From a virus: a DNA stretch of 24,507 bases. The notes beneath the pieces are model-generated. The model made no database searches and had not been told where the DNA came from. It was given only the letters and a program-made list of their open reading frames with translations. The first letter of the stretch is position 1, and every line of letters starts with the position of its first letter. A program made the position numbers and the translations under genes. This document shows, piece by piece, positions 11,452-19,800 of this stretch. The DNA is taken from positions 1 through 24,507 of the IMG/VR virus record IMGVR_UViG_3300012923_000052; one strand, 5' to 3'.

Positions 11452-12018
11452 ATGTTCGAAATAATTGACGATACGATAGCATCTTGCAAACCTGCGATGC
11501 CACAGAATATGTACGAGCTGTTTCAAGACCACCTCGTCAGTTCTGTGAAATCAAATCAAGAAGGGATAACCCCCATGCGTTATAATGACGCTCCCCAAGT
11601 TGCTAATGCTGCCGTCGCTCTGGTTGCTCCGGTTTCTGTCGAAGCTACCCAGCGTGACTTCCTCACCCAGCGTGTCACTCAGGTGACTTACGAGCACGAC
11701 ATGGACCTGCGTAAGCAGTTCTTCATGGACGCGGAAGATCGTCCTCAGACTGCCGAAGAGTTGATCAAAGCCATCGAAGAGGGTAATTACATCTTCGATC
11801 AGGAGATGGTCGACAAGGTCGGCGAGGATATCGTCCACTACAACAACGAATTCGGAATTCGTTGGGGTAAGGATAAGCCTGACCGCAAAGGCTACAAGGC
11901 TGCGAAGGCAATCCTCAAAGAGGCTGCTCAGGATGTCATCGATACGGTGACGACTGCCTCGATCGAAGAGGCGCGCAAAGCACTGAAAGACTTCCAGGTC
12001 TGGACGTACGTAGCCTAA
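11452..12018 (+). CDS. Unknown phage protein (188 aa), last gene of the rightward unit
   Basis: The frame from ATG 11452 gives 188 aa. ATG 11575, preceded by AAGGGA, would give 147 aa and fits where the better-structured sequence begins (MRYNDAPQVANAAVALVAPV). The body is acidic and helical (AEELIKAIEEGNYIFDQEMVD in two runs) and ends in an amphipathic EEARKALKDFQVW. From about 11575 on, codons favour C-ending forms (GTC, CTC, ATC), unlike the AT-rich polymerase half, which may reflect high expression. It lies between an attenuator-like hairpin and a strong terminator, alone. No family is recognised. An abundant DNA-binding or accessory protein is a guess. Confidence 0.75.
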   Translation: MFEIIDDTIASCKPAMPQNMYELFQDHLVSSVKSNQEGITPMRYNDAPQVANAAVALVAPVSVEATQRDFLTQRVTQVTYEHDMDLRKQFFMDAEDRPQTAEELIKAIEEGNYIFDQEMVDKVGEDIVHYNNEFGIRWGKDKPDRKGYKAAKAILKEAAQDVIDTVTTASIEEARKALKDFQVWTYVA

Positions 12019-12031
12019 ACTAACTCAAACG

Positions 12032-12062
12032 AAAACCCCCGATTTGTGTCGGGGGTTTTTTT
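12032..12062. terminator. Strong bidirectional intrinsic terminator
   Basis: AAAACCCCCGA (12032-12042) pairs with TCGGGGGTTTT (12049-12059) over a TTTGTG loop, followed by a T tract to 12062. On the other strand the stem is followed by TTTTCGTTT. It lies exactly where the rightward replication unit and the leftward late operon converge, so it probably stops both. Confidence 0.9.
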
Positions 12063-12074
12063 GTGCTTATTAGC

Positions 12075-12485
12075 TTAGTGAATATTAAACTTAAATCCGA
12101 AGCCTCCAGAACTAGGCCTCCAGCCTAAATACCAGAGAACCCTTTTACCAGAATAACTCACGAATGGAGCCCATCCGTTTATGACACTCCAGTTCCATCC
12201 ATACCTGTGTGGATTAGCATCATACAGAGTTGTCAGCATTACATCGTCTTTAGGGCCTTTGACCCAATAACCTCTTCCTTCGAAGCCTATTACGAATCCC
12301 ATGAAATTGCCGAGAGGATTACGCCAGAACCAGTAGAAGTCTCTTAAGAATTGATTCTTGGTGTTGGGAAGATACGGTACTCCGTTGTTGATTTCAGGAG
12401 CATGCCATGAATCTCCGGTCCGAAAGAACCAGAGAAATCCGGTGGGACGAGGAGTTGGGGGTACGTAGATTGTTTCTGTCGTCAT
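12075..12485 (-). CDS. Conserved-looking aromatic-rich phage protein (136 aa)
   Basis: Last gene of the leftward operon. The protein is unusually rich in Trp, Phe, Tyr and Gly. It has a proline-rich start (YVPPTPRPTGF), a central FYWFWRNPLGNFMGFVIG segment and a C-terminal beta-like region rich in Trp and Gly. The WRNPLxNF pattern recalls small phage proteins of unknown function (possibly the DUF7338 type; not certain). It has no clean membrane segment despite the hydrophobicity. It could be a minor virion or lysis-related protein. Confidence 0.75.
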   Translation of the reverse strand: MTTETIYVPPTPRPTGFLWFFRTGDSWHAPEINNGVPYLPNTKNQFLRDFYWFWRNPLGNFMGFVIGFEGRGYWVKGPKDDVMLTTLYDANPHRYGWNWSVINGWAPFVSYSGKRVLWYLGWRPSSGGFGFKFNIH

Positions 12486-12503
12486 TATGATAGGCGTTTT
12501 TGT

Positions 12504-12686
12504 CTATTCGGGTTTTAAATCGAGTTTTAAATCATTCATTGTCTTGATGTAGATTAAGACGGGTTCGAATAATGCGTCTGGAATTAGTTGTGGATTATAC
12601 CCAAAGAGATACTCTTCAGCATCGTCTTTGAAGTAATGTACTTCAGCTCTACCTTGGGTGGATTCCCATTTCTCTACATATGTCAT
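12504..12686 (-). CDS. Hypothetical acidic protein (60 aa)
   Basis: ATG at 12686-12684 overlaps the stop of the 646-aa gene by 4 nt (ATGA), so translation is probably coupled. The product is acidic and mixed alpha/beta in pattern (VEKWESTQGRAEVHYFKDD, then ALFEPVLIYIKTMNDL). No family is recognised. Confidence 0.7.
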   Translation of the reverse strand: MTYVEKWESTQGRAEVHYFKDDAEEYLFGYNPQLIPDALFEPVLIYIKTMNDLKLDLKPE

Positions 12687-14623
12687 TTCCAGATGTCTTC
12701 GTGCTCTTGTCTAAGCTTCTTAAGTCTAGCTTTATCAAATTCAGAGTGAGGATATCTCCTCATAAGTTCATCAATTTGTTTATTTACTCTAGCATTAGCC
12801 TCCATATCTATTTCTTTTCTCTCTACAGCAGAAGTAGGTTCTCTAGGATTGTGAATTACACTATCTCCTTCAAACCATTCTTTTGGTTTATTATCGTTCG
12901 CTCCACGTCTGAATGGAATTACCTCCGACTTCATCGGTCCTTCTCCCCACGGAGGTGGGGGTTCATTCTGGAACATCCTAGGCATATCATACTCTTCTGA
13001 TCGATACGGAGGAATTAATTTCTTCGTTTCAAGTTCATAATATAATCTAGCCTGCACATTCCTAGCTTCGACTTCTCCTCTTAGCCTTCTATATAACGCA
13101 TGATGCTCCCTCGCTGCATCTTCTAGATGAATCTCCGATTGAACTATATTCTTCAACCTTATAAAGTTTGGAGAATCCTTAGCCGCATCTAGCGCTTCTT
13201 TCATTCCAGGACCAAGCTGTTTTCCTTTAAGACTATCATATATGATTGCTTTAAGCTCTGCAATCTCTTCTGGAAGAAACCCCGACGCAACAATGTCTTT
13301 CTCAGTCTTCGTTCTAACCTTCTTGAAGAATGCTTCTGCCTCGTCGAGCTGTTTAGTCCTAAACATTTCAGAACTTCCGCCTCGGGTAAATCCCTCTATG
13401 TCTTGGATCTTATGCTGAACTTCATGCATTATGATACTTCGAACTTCTTCTTCAGTAAGATTGGGAGCCAGAAAGAGAGTTTTCCCTAACATCATTCCCT
13501 TCGTACCCATTGCAAGTTCTTCAGGAGGAAGCTCTTTAACTTGGAGTCCTCTCACTTCAGGATAAGCTTTGAATAATTCAGGATGATTTACAGATTGTTC
13601 AAGAGTCTGTCCCTTGCCTCGACCCTTCTGTAGGAAGTCTAGAATATCTTCGAGAGAAGCATTATCCTTCAGAGCAGGAAGACCTGATCCTTTAGGAGTA
13701 AATGTAATCTTATCCCCGTCGATAGTCTTATCGAAAGCTCCCTCTTTCAACGTCATGTCAGCGTCGTGGATCTCATATCGCCAACGATTATCAGCCCCAC
13801 GGAAGAATCCAGTTTTCTTCCAGATATAATCTCTGATGTCTCCGATCTTACCGGAAGGAAGTCCACGACTTTCTAAGATCTGAGCTTGCGCTAACTTATT
13901 CTTGTCGAGAGTCTTCGACGTAACACCAGCGAATGAACCTAGCGATCCTTCAGCCAACTTAGAAGCAACTGGAGCTGGACCGAAGGTCATAAGACCTGCT
14001 AAATCCGCAGCCTTCTCAATCGCTTGAGTAGAAGTATGAACTTCACCAGTCTCAGGATCTACTCCCCACTCAGGAGCTTGAGTTAAACTGAAAGCATTCT
14101 TAGCAGTCTCATATAAACCAGACAATATCTCGGTCGTCCGAGGACGAGGGAAAGGAGTCTGTCTCTCCGGAGGATTCATGTAACTTGGAGCTGGATAGTA
14201 AGTATCTCCCTGCCAATGTCCTGCTAAGTCTGGACGATCTTTGGCGTACTGAGATTGGTCAGAGAAGGTGGGATGGTTAGGTTTCTTAAACGTGTCAGGC
14301 CAATGTCCTGTCTCCTTGTCAGGTTGTACTCCAGCTTGAAAAGCACCTCTCAGATCATAGTCAAATCCAGAATCGTTAGGAGCGTTCTGAGCCTTCCAAT
14401 CTTGGAATTTAGTCTCCTCTTCAGGGGTTAAACTAGTCTCATACTGATTCCCCGGTATCCCAGTACCTCCAGATGGTTTTAACGCATCAGCGGGCTCCGT
14501 AGGGGCTTGAGGAGGCATTGTAGAATCAATCGTCGGTTGTTCTTGGACAGGCCTGATGCCTATCGAGCCCATCTTGTATTGGACTTCATCGTCATAGACT
14601 TTATCACCGACTGCGATGGGCAC
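12683..14623 (-). CDS. Virion-associated protein with HEVQH metallopeptidase motif (646 aa)
   Basis: A large protein at the end of the ejection module. Residues 1-160 are Pro- and Gly-rich and probably disordered (PPQAPTEPADALKPSGG). Around residues 395-415, SIIMHEVQHKIQDIEGF forms the zinc-protease motif HExxH (His400, Glu401, His404), and Glu409 follows. The same HEVQH..Q..EGF..GG arrangement occurs in phage and plasmid polyvalent-type proteins. Helical, charged sequence follows to the end. The start is GTG 14623, sharing one base with the previous TAG, with AAGGGA upstream. It may cleave host or virion proteins during DNA entry. Whether it is in the virion is inferred from position only. 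Confidence 0.8.
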   Translation of the reverse strand: MPIAVGDKVYDDEVQYKMGSIGIRPVQEQPTIDSTMPPQAPTEPADALKPSGGTGIPGNQYETSLTPEEETKFQDWKAQNAPNDSGFDYDLRGAFQAGVQPDKETGHWPDTFKKPNHPTFSDQSQYAKDRPDLAGHWQGDTYYPAPSYMNPPERQTPFPRPRTTEILSGLYETAKNAFSLTQAPEWGVDPETGEVHTSTQAIEKAADLAGLMTFGPAPVASKLAEGSLGSFAGVTSKTLDKNKLAQAQILESRGLPSGKIGDIRDYIWKKTGFFRGADNRWRYEIHDADMTLKEGAFDKTIDGDKITFTPKGSGLPALKDNASLEDILDFLQKGRGKGQTLEQSVNHPELFKAYPEVRGLQVKELPPEELAMGTKGMMLGKTLFLAPNLTEEEVRSIIMHEVQHKIQDIEGFTRGGSSEMFRTKQLDEAEAFFKKVRTKTEKDIVASGFLPEEIAELKAIIYDSLKGKQLGPGMKEALDAAKDSPNFIRLKNIVQSEIHLEDAAREHHALYRRLRGEVEARNVQARLYYELETKKLIPPYRSEEYDMPRMFQNEPPPPWGEGPMKSEVIPFRRGANDNKPKEWFEGDSVIHNPREPTSAVERKEIDMEANARVNKQIDELMRRYPHSEFDKARLKKLRQEHEDIWK

Positions 14624-16827
14624 TATTTCATTCCCTTCTTCAGCTGAGTCAGACCAATCTGACGTGCAACATCGGCTGGGATATTATCTACCTGAGATAA
14701 TGCTTGAGGTCCGACTGCTTGGGCGATAGTACCTAGAATAAAAGCTTCAACACTCCCGCCTCCTACTTCTGCAACGTGCTTGAAGTTAGCAAGATTAGAA
14801 TTGATACGACTGACAGCACTCTGGACTGTCATATATTCAGGATCAGCCGAAGGAGTGTAGACAGTTCCTTGTTGTGAGATTGCACGACCACCACGTTCAG
14901 TAATCGCTTGATCGTTATAAGTCGGAACGAACCGTTTATTATCACTGTCCCAACCGACACGGATGGAAGGATTTCTGATCTCTCCGAGGTAACGGAGTTC
15001 TCTGGAGATTAACTCATTGCCTAGAGTTTCCTGTGTCCAGTCTACGTAGTTCTTCCACAATCCGGGATGTGTCTGTCCTAGTCGGTACATCTCCTTTGTA
15101 ATATCAGGAGAAGTGAACTTCTGGAAGACTGCGTTCTGTCCTTGGATGACATTCCCACGTTCATCCTTGCTGTCTATGTTTAGCTTGGAAATGAATTCTC
15201 TATTGTTCGGATGAAATGCTGTCAGAGCTAGATTTACTTTGATAGCGTCAGGAACATTCGGATCAGCAATCCGAGTAATCTCATCAACCATGCTCGCATT
15301 CATCTTACGCTTCTCGGAGTCAGTCGCATCCTTCATTTTAGTTCTGAATTCATCGAACGCTCTATTCAATGTAAGCGGAACACCACTCGTCTCCATGTCA
15401 GTCTGACTTTGGATTGCTTTGACCCAATTGTCTTGGTAAACTTGAAATTTACCACTCAAACCATTCGTTAGTTTACGAAGGTTCTCACTCTGAAGGTACT
15501 GTTCACCACCAATACGTCTGATAGTTTCGATCGATCGCATGGGAGGTCCAACAATGCTGTCTTGGAATACTCTCTTCTGGTCTTCGTCGCCTTGAGCCCT
15601 AATCCACTGCGCTGTCTTGTAGATACCACCGCTGTCTTTATTAAAGATTCGCTTACCAATCTCATCCATTTGTTTCATGGCAGCATCAGTCCGGGTATTG
15701 ACTTCGTCAATGCCTATAGCCGCAGTAATACCTTTCTCTCGGGCATCTCTAAGAATAGCCTGTCTAAGCTGAAGTTGTTTAGTCTGCCATTCGTCTCCGA
15801 TCTCAGCCCATCGCTTAGAAGTAATTTCACCATTCTTAGTCTTAGCGTCAATAGCCTCAGCATCAGCTTGAGAACTAATCCCAATCCGACTCATGAAATT
15901 TTCTACATTAGTCTGAACGACTCCTGCAATACCTGTATCGAAGAGTTCTTTACCCCTCTGCTTACGGTCTTCCATCGAGAGCTTTTTATCATTAAAGACA
16001 GCGGCGCGGTCAGTAAGTTCTAATCGGAAGCGCTCTTGCGGAGCTGCCCATTTTACGACGTCTGTTCCACCCCATTCGCCTGTCTCTACCTTTCGATAAG
16101 CGTCTTCTGCACCTTGATATCCAGCTCGACTACGAATGTAAGACAGTTGTCGATTACGTTCACTATTCTGATTAGAATTAGCTCGGTTGATATCGTTGAT
16201 CAAACCAGTGATCACAGCATTGGCTGGATTAACTCCGGTCACCTTTGCGAACTCGTGGTCAATCTCTTGTTTAAAACCAGGATATCTATTCCGTAAGTCC
16301 TTCGCTGCTTCTAAAAGTCTTCCTTGGTAGTCGGTCTTGCTGAGCTTGCCTCCATCCCTGGCACTCTGGAGAGTACCTAACGTGTCAGGCAGGTCTGAGA
16401 TCTCTTGGGGAGTTTCTTCGTCCATCTCTGCATGAGCGTCTAAGATGCCTTTACCACCACCAGCTTTGATCTTCTCTAGTTCGGCTGTGTAAGCTAGACG
16501 TTCTTTGTTAGCGACTTCGTAAACCTGATCTTCGATGTCCTTCTTAACCATATGGACTCCGGCCTTAGCCATGAAGTCTCCGATGCCTACGATACCTGCG
16601 AACAGATCGCCGTAACCTTTTTCAGCCACCGCCTGTCCTTGCAGACCATACGCTGCAGCTTGACCAAGATATTCTGCACTTCGGTCAGCTATTTCTTGAC
16701 CCTTCGGGAGGATACGGTTATCCTCTACACCTCTGGGCTTAATAGTATCAGGTATGTCTATAGGACGACTACGTTGCTCGTAGTTAGGATCGTTAGTCGG
16801 TTGGATTGGCGTATTTATTTGGGCCAA
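14623..16827 (-). CDS. Internal virion (ejection) protein, T7 gp15-like (734 aa)
   Basis: Length is close to T7 gp15 (747 aa), which forms part of the periplasmic conduit of the T7 ejectosome. The segment near residues 155-200, LSKTDYQGRLLEAAKDL then RNRYPGFKQEIDHEFAKVTG and NPANA, is a hallmark of gp15-like internal proteins in podoviruses. The remainder is largely helical and charged, with no membrane segment. It starts at TTG 16827, directly after the TAA of the 1733-aa gene, with GGAG about 9-12 nt upstream. The start choice rests on that site and the otherwise gapless join. Confidence 0.82.
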   Translation of the reverse strand: MAQINTPIQPTNDPNYEQRSRPIDIPDTIKPRGVEDNRILPKGQEIADRSAEYLGQAAAYGLQGQAVAEKGYGDLFAGIVGIGDFMAKAGVHMVKKDIEDQVYEVANKERLAYTAELEKIKAGGGKGILDAHAEMDEETPQEISDLPDTLGTLQSARDGGKLSKTDYQGRLLEAAKDLRNRYPGFKQEIDHEFAKVTGVNPANAVITGLINDINRANSNQNSERNRQLSYIRSRAGYQGAEDAYRKVETGEWGGTDVVKWAAPQERFRLELTDRAAVFNDKKLSMEDRKQRGKELFDTGIAGVVQTNVENFMSRIGISSQADAEAIDAKTKNGEITSKRWAEIGDEWQTKQLQLRQAILRDAREKGITAAIGIDEVNTRTDAAMKQMDEIGKRIFNKDSGGIYKTAQWIRAQGDEDQKRVFQDSIVGPPMRSIETIRRIGGEQYLQSENLRKLTNGLSGKFQVYQDNWVKAIQSQTDMETSGVPLTLNRAFDEFRTKMKDATDSEKRKMNASMVDEITRIADPNVPDAIKVNLALTAFHPNNREFISKLNIDSKDERGNVIQGQNAVFQKFTSPDITKEMYRLGQTHPGLWKNYVDWTQETLGNELISRELRYLGEIRNPSIRVGWDSDNKRFVPTYNDQAITERGGRAISQQGTVYTPSADPEYMTVQSAVSRINSNLANFKHVAEVGGGSVEAFILGTIAQAVGPQALSQVDNIPADVARQIGLTQLKKGMK

Positions 16828-19800
16828 TTATTCTTCTCCACGTTGTTTAGCTTTGACACGTTCTGATCTTGACAGAGCGTCCATGCCTACGTCTTTGTCT
16901 TGTTGACTGCTCGGACGTTTAACATAGAAGTCAAACGTTACCTTGTCTAATATACTTTGATTTTCTGCCGCTGCTCTGCTGACAACACCGGAGATCTTAT
17001 CTTCTGGATAACCTCCGATAGTCAGAAGAACCTTCGCACGAGTAAAGAATTTAGTAGCTAATTCTTCATTACCGTCTTGGCTTGCGATAGCACCGCGTCG
17101 ATATTCTTGCTGGAACTGTTTTTCGATCTCTTTCTCGTATTCCGTCTGATGTTGAAGTGCATTCCGCATAGTCTGAATATCATTCACACGCTGATCTTTA
17201 AAGCCAGCGATACCAGCGAAGACTGCTTGAAATGGAGTAGTATCTGCCAACCATGCTTCCTTCTTTGATATCCATCTTCCGGTATGGAAGGCAGCTAACG
17301 TTCTGAAGAAAGAGTTGACTGAACTAATATTCTTAAGCGGATCGATGAAATCTTCAGGAGCAGGTTGGAATAGATCACCATCGTCTCTGACAAGGTTAGT
17401 CATTACTCTCCAGAAGCCGTCTGACGCTTCGACAGTCCCCTTCACAAGACTCCACGCAGGTCCTCCGATGATATCTAGAAAACTCTTATCCGAACGATTG
17501 ATACCGCCGAGGAAATCAAATCCCTTCGTACCTAACCGTTCTGGGAAGTCATACCATGTTCCAGCCTTTGGATCTCCCTTGCCTGTCGCAAGCGCACCGA
17601 GAGAAGACAACACTCCTTCCATCGCTGTAGAACTGAAGAAATCGTCTCCGACGACATATCCATTCTCCATCATCTTCTGTCGCATATAACCTGCGAGAGG
17701 AATGCCGGAAACACCAGTACCCATCGGAATACCATACAGAAGCATATTCGTAGCAATCAGACGACGCTTTTCTTCGCCAGTCAATCGACTGCCACCCATC
17801 AGTTCCGTCAACCTGAGTTGGTAGGTGTAGAACTGAGTAGGGACGCTCATAGCACCTGAATGCAGAGCAGAACTACTAGCACGGGACATATTGATGTTGA
17901 GAAGATCAGCTCGTTGAAGAATGTCAGCTCTGTCTTGTTCGGTTATACGCCCGACAGGTTTGACGTCTCTGAATTCCTTCATAGCCGTATACCAAGCACC
18001 GTACCTAGAATTACGTTCACCGTTACGGACAAAGAAAGTACTAGCGTCTAGGAACGTCTGTCCTGCAGCTGAAACAACCTTCTGGTTCATAGGATCGTCT
18101 AACGCAGCATACTCGCCACCGACGTTACCGAAGCCAGTCTTCTTAAACTCTTCTAACGCTTCTTTGAACTCTCCAGGTTTATACTTAGACGAACCAGGAA
18201 TGTAGAACTTACTCGCCATCTTGTCGAGGAAGTCAATGATCTCGGGATTGGAATTAACTCTACTCCAGAAGTGAAGCTGTGCTCCTAACGTTCCGGGCGC
18301 GGCATATTTAAAGCCAGCGATACCCAGGATATTAGAATAGTTGCCGGACTGAACTATATACTGTGGAATACTCCAAAGTCCCATAGCTGCGTGGTAGGTT
18401 ATGGTACGGATGAACTTAAACGGATCACGAAGCTTAGCCAAATCCCATTCAGGAGTTAAGACTGAGTTAGGTCCTAGCTTGTCGTAGGTAGCGTCTGAGA
18501 GTTTCTGGCTTATAATCTGAAGCTTAGTCGCTGTCTCACTCGGCTGTTGGATGAGCTGTTCGATATGAGCTTTAGCCGTCTCTAGCCGTCCCCTAATATC
18601 AGCAGGAGCGCTGGGTAGAAACTTAGCTTCTCTAAAGTAATAGAATGGGGAGTGTCTGATCTCAGACTCGGAAGCATTAAGATAATTCTTAGCTTGCTGC
18701 AGCCAGTGCTCAACGCTCATGGTTTTATAGTCATCCATGAAGTTTGACTTAGCTATGCGTTCTAATCCACGATTGAGGCTGGTTATTGGATCAACCTTAT
18801 CTGCCTGGATAAGATTATACAGCGGATTACGGGCAGTACCTTTATTTTCTAACGTAAAGACATCGAAAGCATCTCGTTCCTCGGAGAACTGTACTCGGTT
18901 CTGACGGGCAGCATTGCCTTCTTTATTACCATTCCTGAAGTTGGCATATCTCTTAGCAAGAGTATTATCTACATCGACGAGAGATTTATTCTTCTCAATG
19001 ACTTGAATAGGTTCATTCAGGGACAGTCTAGCCCCACGCCACTCACCGGAGGGAAGTTTCTCACCCTTAAACCAGCTTTCGACGGTGCTCCATTCTAGAT
19101 GAAGGTTCTTGTTTGAAAATTCACGGGCAGCTACTTCATTCTTGTCTAACAGATATTTACGGACAGTATCTAACTTACTAGCGACATCCTGCGCCATCTT
19201 ATGAAACATCATCGGCATAATCGTAGTATCGCCTTCATACCAATTACTGCCACTGGCATTATCGAACTTAATTTTAGCTTGCTTGATGTAGTAAGAATGT
19301 TCGTATTCGACGTGACCACCGCCGCGACGTGGGATATGGTTCCAGTCTAGATCTCTGGTTTCGGAGATCTTAGCAAGAACATACCGTATCTTGTCGTCTC
19401 CGATATTGCCATAACCTTTCAATGGACGTAGATCAGTATTATATATTTCGAAGTACTTCCACTCTCCACCGTCGATTAGGTCTTGCATCTCCTTCTTGTC
19501 TTTGACAGAGATATCTCCGAGGTTGCGAACCCTTTCATGTCCGTATCTTTCTCCGATGATGGCTACGTTATCCGTACTACCACCGATACTCTTTTTAGTC
19601 ATACCGGAGAATTCTGGGGAAGGAATAGCTTTACCGTCTGGATCGGCAGAAATAACACGATGTGTTTCAGCGCCTAGACGAGTCTGATTACGATGCTCTG
19701 CGATGTTTCTAAAGACACGATCGATTTCCATCCCACGTTTGAATTCGAAGTAAGCCGCTACCTCGTCTTGGTCAGGCATGCGCTTGAACCAAGACCAATA

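Noticed and set aside
12680-13000. 106-codon + strand frame opposite the protease gene, and other frames opposite the late genes
   Set aside because: Shadows of clearly coding minus-strand genes, with no ribosome sites or domain patterns.
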